Source: Methylobacterium sp. Leaf117 (GTDB taxonomy: Bacteria > Pseudomonadota > Alphaproteobacteria > Rhizobiales > Beijerinckiaceae). From it: a DNA stretch of 51,046 bases. The stretch's first letter is position 1. The number at the start of each line of letters is the position of its first letter. The notes under the pieces were generated by a model. That model ran no database searches and was not told the origin of the DNA. It saw only the letters and a list, made by a program, of their open reading frames with translations. Position numbers and translations under genes: made by a program. Of this stretch, positions 34,723 through 42,908 are shown piece by piece. The DNA is taken from contig NZ_LMNL01000037.1 of assembly GCF_001422985.1 (NCBI RefSeq), positions 112,274-163,319 on the forward strand, read 5' to 3'.

Positions 34723-35105
34723 GCGAGATTGAAGACGAAGGCGTAGGCCACGTAGAAGGCCGCGATCGCCAGATCCATGAAGAAGGCCTCCATCAGGCCG
34801 ATGCCGAGGTACCAGGCGATCGGCGGCAGCAGGATCATCAGCAGGCCCGCCTCGAACAGCACGGCATGCCCCACCCGCAGCAGGAGACTCTTGCGGGTGT
34901 GCCCGGTCAGCCGCTGCATCGACCGGTCGAAGCCGAGATTGTAGACGTAGTTCCAGGCCGTCGCGATCAGGGCGCTGCCGATGCCGATCACCCCCATGTC
35001 GGAGGCGTGCAGGCCGAACAGCACGGTGCCGAGCGGGATCATCAGGGACAACCCGAACAGCTCGAACAGGAGGGCGTGGCGGATACGGTCACGGGTGCTG
35101 CGCAT
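34662..35105 (-). CDS. PACE-family (AceI-like) multidrug exporter
   Basis: 147 residues with four membrane helices arranged as two bacterial-transmembrane-pair units. Glu15 in HALLFELFGLSL matches the key proton/substrate-coupling Glu15 of Acinetobacter AceI. A second unit begins RVGHAVLFEAGLLM. The family exports biocides such as chlorhexidine and, physiologically, short diamines. A LysR gene is divergent, as in the AceR-AceI pair. The 3' end overlaps the convergent hydrolase by 61 bases. Confidence 0.9.
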   Translation of the reverse strand: MRSTRDRIRHALLFELFGLSLMIPLGTVLFGLHASDMGVIGIGSALIATAWNYVYNLGFDRSMQRLTGHTRKSLLLRVGHAVLFEAGLLMILLPPIAWYLGIGLMEAFFMDLAIAAFYVAYAFVFNLAYDRAFPLPNWGKVAAGPSV

Positions 35106-35194
35106 GAAGGGGTCTCGAAAAGCCGCGTTGGTTGCGGGTCTTCTATCTGCGATAACCGGTTCGACAAGTTAGTAGGTATCTGAGGATCAGATAG

Positions 35195-36103
35195 ATGGCC
35201 GTCTCGCTCGATCAGCTCCAGGCTTTCGTGGCGGCGGCCGAGGCCGGGTCCTTCTCCGGCGCCGCCCGAATGCTGCGGAAGGCGCAGTCGGCCGTCAGCA
35301 CCCAGGTGGCGAATCTCGAGGCCGATCTCGGGGTTACGCTGTTCAACCGGGCGGGCCGCAACCCGGTGCTCACCCCGGCGGGGGAGCGGCTCCTGCTGGA
35401 GGCGCGGGTGGTGCTCGACCGGCGCGAGCACCTGATCGGCGTGGCCCGCAGCCTGGAGCAGCGGGTGGAAAACCGCCTCGTGGTGGCCATCGACGAGCTG
35501 TATCCGGAGCATGCCCTGGGCGCGCTCTTCGCCGACTTCGCCCGGCACTTTCCCTTCGTCGAACTCGAGCTGCTGTTCCCCCTGATGGAGGATGTCAGCC
35601 GCATGGTGCAGTCCGGCGCCGCCGATCTCGGGGTGATGTGGCGCCAGGAGGTGCTGCCCACGGAGCTTGGCTTCCAGACCATCGGCTGGGTGCCCCTCAA
35701 GCTCGTGTGCGGACGCGACCACCCGCTCGCCAAGGCGCGGGTGGAATGGGAGGAATTGAAGCGCCACCGCCAGATCCTGGTCGCCGCGCGCAGCGACGGG
35801 CCGGAGAAGCGCCGCCTGCGGGTGGCCGCCGAGGTGTGGTGGGTGGAGAGCCACTGGGTGATCCTGGAGCTGGTGAAGCACGGGATCGGCTGGGCCTTCG
35901 TCACCGACCACGTCATCGCCTCGTCGCTGACGGCGCCGTACCTCGTCACGCCGGACCTGCAGTTCGACGCGGGCGACTGGCCGATCGCCCTGGAACTGGT
36001 CTGGCACAAGCAGCGGCCCTGCGGCCCCGCCGCCGCCTGGCTGCGCGCGCGCTTCGCGGCCGAGCGGATCGGCCCCGTCTCGGGGGACAGCCTGCCGGGC
36101 TGA
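35195..36103 (+). CDS. LysR-family transcriptional regulator
   Basis: 302 residues. The N-terminal helix-turn-helix is AFVAAAEAGSFSGAARMLRKAQSAVSTQVANLEADLGVTLF; the rest fits the LysR effector domain (RLVVAIDELYPEHAL, then LGVMWRQE). The 89-base divergent gap to the PACE exporter makes it the probable activator of that gene. The ligand is unknown. Confidence 0.92.
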   Translation: MAVSLDQLQAFVAAAEAGSFSGAARMLRKAQSAVSTQVANLEADLGVTLFNRAGRNPVLTPAGERLLLEARVVLDRREHLIGVARSLEQRVENRLVVAIDELYPEHALGALFADFARHFPFVELELLFPLMEDVSRMVQSGAADLGVMWRQEVLPTELGFQTIGWVPLKLVCGRDHPLAKARVEWEELKRHRQILVAARSDGPEKRRLRVAAEVWWVESHWVILELVKHGIGWAFVTDHVIASSLTAPYLVTPDLQFDAGDWPIALELVWHKQRPCGPAAAWLRARFAAERIGPVSGDSLPG

Positions 36104-36146
36104 CGGGGGAGGCCGGGATTCGGCGTTCGGGGTTCGGGGTTCGGCC

Positions 36147-36998
36147 TCAGCGCGCCGCGCCGCCGATCAGGGCCCGGCGCAGGCGTCCGGAGACGGCGTC
36201 GATGATCGCCACGGTGACGAGGATCATCAGGATCAGGAAGGCGACCTGGCGCAGTTCGAGGACGCGGATCAGCTCGGTGAGGTACTGGCCGATGCCGCCC
36301 GCGCCGACGATGCCGATGATGGTGGCCGAGCGGGTGTTCGATTCGAAGAAGTACAGCACCTGGCTGCCGAGTACCGGCAGCACCGCGGGAATCAGGCCGA
36401 AGCGGATGCGGTGCAATTCGGCCCCGCCGGAGGCGGAGACGCCCTCGCCGGCCTTGCCGTCGACGGTCTCGACGGCTTCCGAGAACAGCTTGCCGAGCGC
36501 CCCCACATCCGCGCACGCGATGGCGAGCGCCCCCGCGAAGGGGCCGAGCCCGACCACGTTGATCCAGATCAGCGCCCAGATCAGCACGTCGACGGAGCGC
36601 ACCACGTCGAGGCCGCGCCGGACGGTGACATGCACGAACGGGTTCGGCACGACGTTGCGGGCGGCCAGGAATGCGATCGGAAAGGCCACGAGGGCCGCCG
36701 TCAGCGTGCCGATGAAGGCGATGCCGAGGGTCTCGGCCAAAGCCTGCAGGAAGGTCCAGGCCCGTCCGCCGGCCTCCGGCGGCAGCATCAGCAGGCTGAA
36801 TTCGCCGAGGCGGCCGAGGCCGGCGAGCAGGCGGGCGGCGGAGAAATCGAGGCGCACCAGCGCGTAGCCCGACAGCGCCGCGAGGGCGGCGAGCGCCAGG
36901 CCCGCGACGAGGCGGCCGCGCCAGGCCGGGCGGAAGCTCTCCGGAAAGCGCTGCCGCAGGGCGGCGATCTCGGCCGGGCTCAGGTCGGGACCGGTCAT
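36147..36998 (-). CDS. phnE: Phosphonate ABC transporter permease PhnE, second copy
   Basis: 283 residues with about six membrane helices. The BPD signature region is EAVETVDGKAGEGVSASGGAELHRIRFGLIPAVLP shortened to its EAA-loop core, and SATIIGIVGAGGIGQYL follows, typical of PhnE. It overlaps the first phnE copy by four bases, so the two permeases probably form a heterodimer. It is the last gene of the phnCDEE operon. Confidence 0.93.
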   Translation of the reverse strand: MTGPDLSPAEIAALRQRFPESFRPAWRGRLVAGLALAALAALSGYALVRLDFSAARLLAGLGRLGEFSLLMLPPEAGGRAWTFLQALAETLGIAFIGTLTAALVAFPIAFLAARNVVPNPFVHVTVRRGLDVVRSVDVLIWALIWINVVGLGPFAGALAIACADVGALGKLFSEAVETVDGKAGEGVSASGGAELHRIRFGLIPAVLPVLGSQVLYFFESNTRSATIIGIVGAGGIGQYLTELIRVLELRQVAFLILMILVTVAIIDAVSGRLRRALIGGAAR

Positions 36999-37873
36999 CG
37001 CAGGCTTCCAAGGAGATGGTGGCGCAGGCGCTCGGTGCCGAGGTCGATCGCCATCACGGTGAGGATGATCAGGACCAGGATCGCGCTGACGTCGGCGTAG
37101 TAGAAGTTGCGGATCGCCACGAGCAGTTCCTGCCCGATGCCGCCGGCCCCGACGAAGCCCATGACGCCGGCGCCCCGCACGTTGATCTCGAAGCGCAGCA
37201 GCCCGTACGAGACGAAGTTCGACAGCACCTGCGGCAGCACGGCGAAGCGCAGGGTCTCGATCCGCCCGGCCCCGGCCGCGGTCAGGCTCTCCACCGGCTT
37301 CAGGTCGATGTTCTCGACGACCTCCGAGAACAGCTTGCCCAGCGCCCCCGTGCTGTGGATCGCCAGCGCCAGCACGCCCACCATCGGCCCGAGGCCGAAG
37401 GCGATGACGAACAGGAGCGCGAACACGATCTCCGGCACCGTGCGGCAGAATTCGAGCCCGCGCCGCACCAGGAAGCAGGTCGTCCGGCTTCCCGTGACGT
37501 TGGCGGCGGCGGAGAAGCACAGGCAGAACCCGGCGATCGCCCCCAACAGGGTTCCGAGATAGGCCATCAGCAGGGTCTCGCCCAGAAGCGCCAGCCATTT
37601 CGGCCAGCCCCAGTACCATTCGGCGAGATCGCCCCGCAGGTTCCCCAGGGTCAGGTGGGGCAGGATCTGGACGATGTAGTCGGTGAACCGGCCGATATGG
37701 GCCGCGAGCACGAGCGGGCGCACCTCGGCCGCCTGGGCGGCGAGGGCGGTGAGGACCGCGAGCACGGCGAGGCCGGCCCAGATCCGGCGCCGGGTCGCCG
37801 CGACGGCGCCGTCATAGGCCCCCGCCAGAAGGGCGGCTCGGTCCGGGGGCAAGGGCGTGATCCGCTCAGGCAT
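36995..37873 (-). CDS. phnE: Phosphonate ABC transporter permease PhnE, first copy
   Basis: 292 residues, with an N-terminal helix (IWAGLAVLAVLTALAAQA) followed by five or more others. The coupling region is SEVVENIDLKPVESLTAAGA and the end part is GVMGFVGAGGIGQELL. It shows clear family similarity to the second copy. It starts 32 bases after phnD and overlaps the next gene by four. Confidence 0.94.
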   Translation of the reverse strand: MPERITPLPPDRAALLAGAYDGAVAATRRRIWAGLAVLAVLTALAAQAAEVRPLVLAAHIGRFTDYIVQILPHLTLGNLRGDLAEWYWGWPKWLALLGETLLMAYLGTLLGAIAGFCLCFSAAANVTGSRTTCFLVRRGLEFCRTVPEIVFALLFVIAFGLGPMVGVLALAIHSTGALGKLFSEVVENIDLKPVESLTAAGAGRIETLRFAVLPQVLSNFVSYGLLRFEINVRGAGVMGFVGAGGIGQELLVAIRNFYYADVSAILVLIILTVMAIDLGTERLRHHLLGSLR

Positions 37874-37905
37874 CGGCCGTCACCGGCGGCTCACACGGGG
37901 TGCGC

Positions 37906-38832
37906 TCACGATTTGCGGCGCTGGTCGTCGTTGAACTTCAGCATCTCGATGACCGGCTGGTAGTCCTTCAGGGTCACGGGCGTGAGGCCCTGGTCCTTGC
38001 CGTCCGAGAGCCGGTCGAAGGCCGCCTTGTCGGCCGTGGGCAGGGCCACCAGGGCATCGCGGATCGTCGTCTTCAAGGCGTCCGGCAGGCTCGACAGCAT
38101 GGCGAAGGGGCCCTCGGGCAGGAAGTCGGACTTGAACACCACGCGGAAATCGGCCTGGCTCATCGGCGTGCCGGCTGGCTTCTTCAGCATGCCCTTGGCG
38201 GCCATGCGGGTGACCATGGTGTCGGTGTCGGTGTTGTAGAGGTTGGCGGCGGCGTCCACCGTGCCCTGCACCAGGGCGAGAACCGCGTTCTCGTGGCTGC
38301 CGGCATAGACGGTCTTGCCGAAGAAGGTGTCGACCGGGTAGCCGGCCTTGCTCAGGAAGAAGCGCGGCGCCTGGTTGCCGGAGGTGGAATTGGGGTCGAC
38401 CAGCGCAAGGTTCTTGCCCTTCAGGTCCTCGATCGTCCTGTAGGGGCTGTCGGCGCGCACGTAGATCACCGAGTAGTAGCCCGAGGCGCCGGTGTTGTGG
38501 CGCTGGTTGACGATGGGCTCGACCTTGACGCCGGTCATCACCGCGCGGGCGAAGGAGGCGGGGCCGTAGAAGGCGAGCTGGGCGTTGCCGGCGCGCTGGC
38601 TCTCGATCACGGCGGCGTAGTCGTTGGCGATGCGCAGCTTGACCGGCACGCCGAGGGCCTTCGACAGATAGGCGGTCATCGGCGCGTAGCGATCGGTGGT
38701 GCCCGACGCGTTCTCGGCGGGGATCACCGCCAGGGTCAGTTCCGGATAGGCCACCTTCCAGTCCTGCGCGGCGGCGGGAGCGGCGAGGAGGGCGAGCGCG
38801 AGGGCTCCGGCGAGGGATCGACGGGTCAGCAT
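37906..38832 (-). CDS. phnD: Phosphonate ABC transporter periplasmic binding protein PhnD
   Basis: 308 residues with a signal peptide (LAGALALALLAAPAAAQ). The PhnD family features are LAVIPAENASGTTDRYAPMTAYLSK shortened here to its core, YGPASFARAV, LVDPNSTSGNQAPRFFLSK and GSHENAVLALVQGTVDAAA. The protein captures phosphonates such as 2-aminoethylphosphonate for PhnCE; the exact ligand is not readable. It follows phnC by 29 bases. Confidence 0.94.
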   Translation of the reverse strand: MLTRRSLAGALALALLAAPAAAQDWKVAYPELTLAVIPAENASGTTDRYAPMTAYLSKALGVPVKLRIANDYAAVIESQRAGNAQLAFYGPASFARAVMTGVKVEPIVNQRHNTGASGYYSVIYVRADSPYRTIEDLKGKNLALVDPNSTSGNQAPRFFLSKAGYPVDTFFGKTVYAGSHENAVLALVQGTVDAAANLYNTDTDTMVTRMAAKGMLKKPAGTPMSQADFRVVFKSDFLPEGPFAMLSSLPDALKTTIRDALVALPTADKAAFDRLSDGKDQGLTPVTLKDYQPVIEMLKFNDDQRRKS

Positions 38833-38861
38833 GGCAATCTTCCGGATGGTTGACTTCAGGA

Positions 38862-39662
38862 TCAGGCGACGAGGGCGGCAGGGTAGGGCGCGCGGCGGGC
38901 GGGCGCGGGCGCGTCCATGACCTCGCCGGCCTCCAGCCCGTAGAGCTGGCGGGCGACGTCCTCGGTCAGGTCGGCGGGGGCGCCGTCGAACACGAGACGG
39001 CCATCGGCGAGGCCGACGAGGCGGTCGCAATAGGTGCGGGCGAGATCGAGGGAATGCAGGTTGCACAGCACGGTGATGCCGTGGCGCTGGTTGGCCTCGG
39101 CGAGGGCGTCCATGACGATGCGGGTGTTGCGCGGGTCGAGGGAGGCCACGGGCTCGTCGGCCAGGATCAGGTCGGGGGCCTGCATCATCGCCCGCGCGAT
39201 GGCGACGCGCTGCTGCTGGCCGCCGGAGAGCTGGTCGGCCCGGTGGCCGGCGAAGTCGCCCATGCCGAAGGCGTCGAGGGCGGCCAGCGCCAGGGCGCGC
39301 TCACGCTCGGACCAGAGCTTGAGCAGCGAGCGGTGCCGGGGCACCTCGGAAAGCCGGCCCATCAGGACGTTGCTGAGCACGTCGAGGCGGCCGACGAGGT
39401 GAAACTGCTGGAAGATCATGGCGCAGCGGGTGCGCCAGCGCCGCAGGTCGCGGCCCTTGAGGCCGGTGACGTCGAGGCCGTCGAACAGGATGCGGCCGCC
39501 GGTCGGCTCCGCCAGGCGGTTGATCATCCGCAGCAGGGTCGACTTGCCGGCCCCGGAGCGCCCGATCACACCGACGAAGCGGCCCCGGGGAATGGCGAGC
39601 GAGACGCCGTCCACGGCGCGGCGGTCGCCGTAGCGGCGCGTCAGATCTTCGAGGATCAGCAT
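38862..39662 (-). CDS. phnC: Phosphonate ABC transporter ATPase PhnC
   Basis: 266 residues. Walker A is GRSGAGKST, the Q-loop is MIFQQFHLVGRLDV, the signature is LSGGQQQRVAIARAM and Walker B LILADEPVAS. Energises import of phosphonates with PhnD and the two PhnE. It is the first gene after a candidate Pho box, 46 bases upstream of its ATG. Confidence 0.95.
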   Translation of the reverse strand: MLILEDLTRRYGDRRAVDGVSLAIPRGRFVGVIGRSGAGKSTLLRMINRLAEPTGGRILFDGLDVTGLKGRDLRRWRTRCAMIFQQFHLVGRLDVLSNVLMGRLSEVPRHRSLLKLWSERERALALAALDAFGMGDFAGHRADQLSGGQQQRVAIARAMMQAPDLILADEPVASLDPRNTRIVMDALAEANQRHGITVLCNLHSLDLARTYCDRLVGLADGRLVFDGAPADLTEDVARQLYGLEAGEVMDAPAPARRAPYPAALVA

Positions 39663-39708
39663 GCGGGTATCCGGCTATTCACGATGAACGTCGGTAAACC
39701 CGTCCCGC

Positions 39709-39726
39709 GCGACAGGTTCATGACAG
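39709..39726 (-). promoter_or_regulatory. Candidate Pho box upstream of phnC
   Basis: On the minus strand CTGTCAT-GAAC-CTGTCGC matches the PhoB consensus CTGTCAT-N4-CTGTCAT at 12 of 14 positions, the first half perfectly. Ten bases after the box comes TTTACC, a possible -10. Phosphonate uptake operons are classic PhoB targets. Confidence 0.75.
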
Positions 39727-39751
39727 TTGTTCGGCTAAACGAAAGACGGAG

Positions 39752-40384
39752 TCAGGTGTCTTCGCCTTCGTAGCGCTCGAGGAAAGCTTCGATACCAAGG
39801 GACCGGAAGTCTGGCATGGCACGGCCCAGGCGCGCGTGGTCCCAGTCCCACCAGGCCAAAGCTTGCAGACGCTCGGCGATCGCTTCCGGAAAGCGGCGGC
39901 GCACGACGCGGCCCGGATTGCCGACCACGATGGTGTAGGGTGCGACATCCCGGGTCAGGATCGTGCCGGCGCCCACCACCGCCCCGGTGCCGACGGTGCG
40001 CCCGGCCAGGATCACGGCCCCGTGGCCGATCCAGACATCGTGGCCGATGGTGACCGGCAGGGCGCGGCGCCGGGCGAAGAAGGCCGGTTCGTCCTGCGCT
40101 TCCCCCGGCCAGTAGGCGCTGGCCCGATAGGTGAAGTGGGATTGCGAGGCCCGCTCCATCGGGTGGTTGCCGGGGTTGATCCGCACGTGCGAGGCGATCG
40201 AGCAGAACCTGCCGACAGTGGCATAGTTCGCCTGCCCGTCCTCGGCGATGTAGGAATAATCGTCGAGATGCGTCTCGCTGAGGCGGGTGCGCGCGCCGAC
40301 CTCGGTGTAGCGGCCGAGGCGGCAATCCCAGAGCTGAGCCGTGGGGTGGACGGCCGGTTCGAGGCCGAGGCGGTCGGAGACCAT
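39752..40384 (-). CDS. Hexapeptide-repeat acetyltransferase of phosphonate clusters
   Basis: 210 residues with left-handed beta-helix repeats: CRLGRYTEVGART, VGRFCSIASHVRINPGNHP, then VTIGHDVWIGHGAVILAGRTVG and PYTIVVGNPGRVVRRRF. It belongs to the chloramphenicol/xenobiotic acetyltransferase-like group often found beside phn genes. The acceptor is unknown; acetylation of aminoalkylphosphonates (the job of the unrelated PhnO in E. coli) is a reasonable guess. It follows the DUF1045 gene by 11 bases and precedes phnC by 89. Confidence 0.85.
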   Translation of the reverse strand: MVSDRLGLEPAVHPTAQLWDCRLGRYTEVGARTRLSETHLDDYSYIAEDGQANYATVGRFCSIASHVRINPGNHPMERASQSHFTYRASAYWPGEAQDEPAFFARRRALPVTIGHDVWIGHGAVILAGRTVGTGAVVGAGTILTRDVAPYTIVVGNPGRVVRRRFPEAIAERLQALAWWDWDHARLGRAMPDFRSLGIEAFLERYEGEDT

Positions 40385-40395
40385 CGGGTGTTCCT

Positions 40396-41070
40396 TCAGG
40401 GGCGGAAGGGGAGGCGGCGCAACAGGTGGAACGGCGCGGCGCCGGCCTGTCCGACCACGCTGACCCCATCGATCACGAGGTCCGGAAGACCGGCGGCGGC
40501 CTCGGCCAGAACGGGCAGGGCGGCCGCCCGCGCCTCCGGATTCAGCCGCTCCGTCAGCGTCATGTGGAAGCGGAAGGCCTCGAACACGTGCGGGTAGCCC
40601 CAGCGCTCCAGCAGCGCCCGGCCGCGCGGGTCGAGGCGTTCGGGACGGCGGCGGGCCCGCTCGGCGTCGGTCAGGGGCGCGCGCAGGGGATCAAGGGCGG
40701 CGACGCACTCGGCGGCGAGAAGGCTGAGGGCGGGGGGCGCTGCTGCCGGCACCAGAGCGAGGAAATCGCCGAGGGCGGCCACCCGCAGGGGACCGGCGGG
40801 CAGGGGCGCCCGGTGCGCCGCCAGGGCCTCGGCGGCCGCGAAGACATCGGCTTCGGTCATGCCCGGACGGAGCCGCATCGGCGCCTTCAAGGTGGCGTGG
40901 AAGCCGTAGACGCGCGGCGCGGCGGTGTGGGCGGCGACGAGATCCGCGAGCGCCCCGGGCACGGGCACGGGCACGGAACCTAGCCCTAGACCGGGACCGA
41001 GGATCGCGTCCCCGAAAGCGGCCAGAGCCGAGCCCGGAGCGGGCGTGAAGTAGAGAGCGTATCGGTCCAA
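40396..41070 (-). CDS. DUF1045 phosphonate-operon protein, 2H phosphoesterase-like
   Basis: About 224 residues from a TTG at 41070, just before the conserved RYALYFTPAPGS. Two H-x-T motifs stand out: GFHATLKAPMR and RFHMTLTERL, the double-histidine signature of the 2H phosphoesterase superfamily. This family is specific to phosphonate gene clusters. It may hydrolyse the 1,2-cyclic phosphate made by PhnJ, as PhnP does elsewhere; no phnP is visible here. An earlier TTG at 41142 is possible. It is the first gene of the minus-strand transporter block. Confidence 0.85.
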   Translation of the reverse strand: MDRYALYFTPAPGSALAAFGDAILGPGLGLGSVPVPVPGALADLVAAHTAAPRVYGFHATLKAPMRLRPGMTEADVFAAAEALAAHRAPLPAGPLRVAALGDFLALVPAAAPPALSLLAAECVAALDPLRAPLTDAERARRRPERLDPRGRALLERWGYPHVFEAFRFHMTLTERLNPEARAAALPVLAEAAAGLPDLVIDGVSVVGQAGAAPFHLLRRLPFRP

Positions 41071-41135
41071 CGAGGGGTGTCCCGGACGGCGCGAGAGGTG
41101 CCGAAGCGCGCATACTACCTGGGCCGGACGTTGAT

Positions 41136-42086
41136 ATGACAATCGTTGCGCCGCCCTTGGCGCGCTGGGGCATGACGCCGGTGTCCGGTCGCAGGCACAG
41201 ATACGCCCCGGTCCTGGCGGGGCTGGCGCTCGGCGCCGGCGCGACCTGCGCGCAGGCCGCGGGCGATGCGCCCACGCGCCGCTTCAGCGTCGTCTATGGG
41301 TTGAGCGTCCTCAACCTGCAGGCCGGCGAAGCCACCCTGGTCGTCGAGCGGGCCGGAGACCGCTACGCCCTCGAACTCGACGCGGCTCTGCACGGGCTCG
41401 CGGGCGTCTTCTTCGACGGTGCCGGCAGGGCCGTGGTCGCCGGATCGACGACCCGCACCGGCGCGGTGACCGCCACCTTCCGGGTCGACAGCCGCTACGG
41501 CGGCAAGCCGGTCGCGGTCGCGCTGGATCTCGCCGGCGGCCGCGTGCGCAGCGCCAGCGTCGAGCCGCCTCCGGCCCCGCGCACGGACCGCGTCCCGGTG
41601 GCGCCGGAGGACCGGGTCGGCGTGGTCGATCCCCTGACCATGCTGACGATTCCGCTCGGCCCTGCTCCCCTGGAGCCAGGCCTGTGCGACCGGCGCATCG
41701 CCGTCTTCGACGGGGCGACGCGTGCCGACCTGGTGCTGTCCCGCGGCACTCTCGTGGCGGTGACCGAGGGCGCCTACCAGGGCCCCGCTCTCGCGTGCCG
41801 GGTGCGCTGGGTGCCGATCTCCGGGCACCGCTCGGGCGGCAGCAATGTCCGGCGCATGGCCGACAACGACGAGATCCGGGTGCGTTTCGCGCCGATCCTC
41901 GACGGGACGCTGCTGCTGCCGGTGTCGATCACGGTCGCCACCGGCTGGGGCACGGTGCACATCGAGGCGACGCGCTGGGGCGGCCCGCCGTCGGCCTCGG
42001 CCGATGCGCCCGCCGAAGCGCAGGCGCAGGGTGGGGCGCAGGCCGGCCGGCCCGGCGTCACGGTGCGGCTGCCGAACGCCCGCTAG
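41136..42086 (+). CDS. DUF3108 periplasmic protein
   Basis: 316 residues (or 304 from the ATG at 41172, MTPVSGRR). The hydrophobic export segment is YAPVLAGLALGAGATCAQAA. The mature part RRFSVVYGLSVLNLQAGEATLVVERAGDRYAL and VDPLTMLTIPLG fits DUF3108, a family of outer-membrane-barrel-like periplasmic proteins of unknown role. Divergent from the DUF1045 gene with a 65-base gap. Confidence 0.82.
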   Translation: MTIVAPPLARWGMTPVSGRRHRYAPVLAGLALGAGATCAQAAGDAPTRRFSVVYGLSVLNLQAGEATLVVERAGDRYALELDAALHGLAGVFFDGAGRAVVAGSTTRTGAVTATFRVDSRYGGKPVAVALDLAGGRVRSASVEPPPAPRTDRVPVAPEDRVGVVDPLTMLTIPLGPAPLEPGLCDRRIAVFDGATRADLVLSRGTLVAVTEGAYQGPALACRVRWVPISGHRSGGSNVRRMADNDEIRVRFAPILDGTLLLPVSITVATGWGTVHIEATRWGGPPSASADAPAEAQAQGGAQAGRPGVTVRLPNAR

Positions 42087-42203
42087 GAACGTGGCCGGAA
42101 CCCGGGCCTGCGCGACGTCGTCGTGCCGCGCCGCACGCCCCGTGGTGGAACGGCGCTCCCTCCGCCGCGTTCGCCCCGCGACGCAGCACAGGAGACGCCT
42201 GAC

Positions 42204-42422
42204 ATGGCCAATGCGATGGTCCACGACATCTTCAGCGGCACCCCGAACCTGACCACCACGGAACGCGCCGTCTCGGTGGTCCTCGGCCTCGGCATCGCGG
42301 CCGCCGCCGCGCAGCCGCGCCCGAACAAGTGGCTCAGCCTTGCGGCCCTCGTGGTCGGCGCCGGCCTCGCCATCCGGGGCGCTACCGGCCACTGCGCCGT
42401 CAAGGCCGTGACCGAGGCCTGA
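42204..42422 (+). CDS. DUF2892-like small membrane protein
   Basis: 72 residues with two hydrophobic stretches: RAVSVVLGLGIAAAAAQ and WLSLAALVVGAGLAIRGATGH, then CAVKAVTEA. This matches the two-helix DUF2892 unit (as in the membrane part of YgaP). The start follows CAGGAGACG. Function unknown. Confidence 0.8.
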   Translation: MANAMVHDIFSGTPNLTTTERAVSVVLGLGIAAAAAQPRPNKWLSLAALVVGAGLAIRGATGHCAVKAVTEA

Positions 42423-42487
42423 GAACGACCGGGCGCAGAGGCCGGCCTCTGCGCCCTCTCGACCGGACAGAAATCCCGTCGGACACG

Positions 42488-42515
42488 AAAAAGGGGCGCC
42501 TCGGTGAGGCGCCCC
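42488..42515. terminator. Terminator between DUF2892 and glsB-like genes
   Basis: GGGGCGCCTC (42493-42502) pairs with GAGGCGCCCC (42506-42515) around a GGT loop. AAAAA precedes it, so on the minus strand the stem is followed by TTTTT: a strong terminator for the GlsB-like gene, and a 3' stem for the plus-strand gene. Confidence 0.88.
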
Positions 42516-42546
42516 GTCTCGTTCGACCTTTCGGATCCGGGTGGGA

Positions 42547-42813
42547 TCAGAGCGTGGTGGTCGAGCGACGGCCCTGAATGAAGCCGTAGATCGCCAGGAC
42601 CACGATGGCACCGACGACGGCGCCGATGAGGCCCGCGCCCTGGTTGGGCCCGTACCAGCCGAGCGCCTGGCCCAGGAAGGTGGCGACGAAGGCGCCGACG
42701 ATGCCGAGGATCGTGGTCAGGATGAAGCCGCCCGGCTCATTGCTGCCCGGCATGATGAACTTGGCGATAACACCGGCCAGGAAACCGATGATGATGGTCC
42801 AGATGATACCCAT
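42547..42813 (-). CDS. GlsB/YeaQ/YmgE-family stress membrane protein
   Basis: 88 residues with three glycine-rich helices: IIWTIIIGFLAGVIAKFIMPG, GGFILTTILGIVGAFVATFLGQALG and GLIGAVVGAIVVLAIYGFI. This is the transglycosylase-associated (YeaQ) family, small inner-membrane proteins linked to general stress. The start at 42813 follows GAGGATCAG. A possible general-stress promoter lies upstream. Confidence 0.93.
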   Translation of the reverse strand: MGIIWTIIIGFLAGVIAKFIMPGSNEPGGFILTTILGIVGAFVATFLGQALGWYGPNQGAGLIGAVVGAIVVLAIYGFIQGRRSTTTL

Positions 42814-42908
42814 GAGCTGATCCTCGAACTTTTTGGCCGAACCCTCTGGGTCGGACTTCCCTGGCCGTGACGGCTGGCTGTGTCGCCTTGGCCTCTGCCT
42901 GGGGTGAG

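Noticed and set aside
26089..41070. Phosphonate region as a mobile genomic island
   Set aside because: No integrase, transposase, tRNA target or flanking direct repeats are seen, and base composition resembles the neighbours.
41125..41142. Pho-box-like half-site TTGTCAT upstream of the DUF1045 gene
   Set aside because: Only one half fits; the full site matches about 9 of 14 positions, too weak to report as a feature.
41071..41142. Longer DUF1045 start at the TTG at 41142
   Set aside because: The 24 added residues are not conserved-looking and would overlap the divergent DUF3108 start; the TTG at 41070 lies just before the conserved RYALYF.
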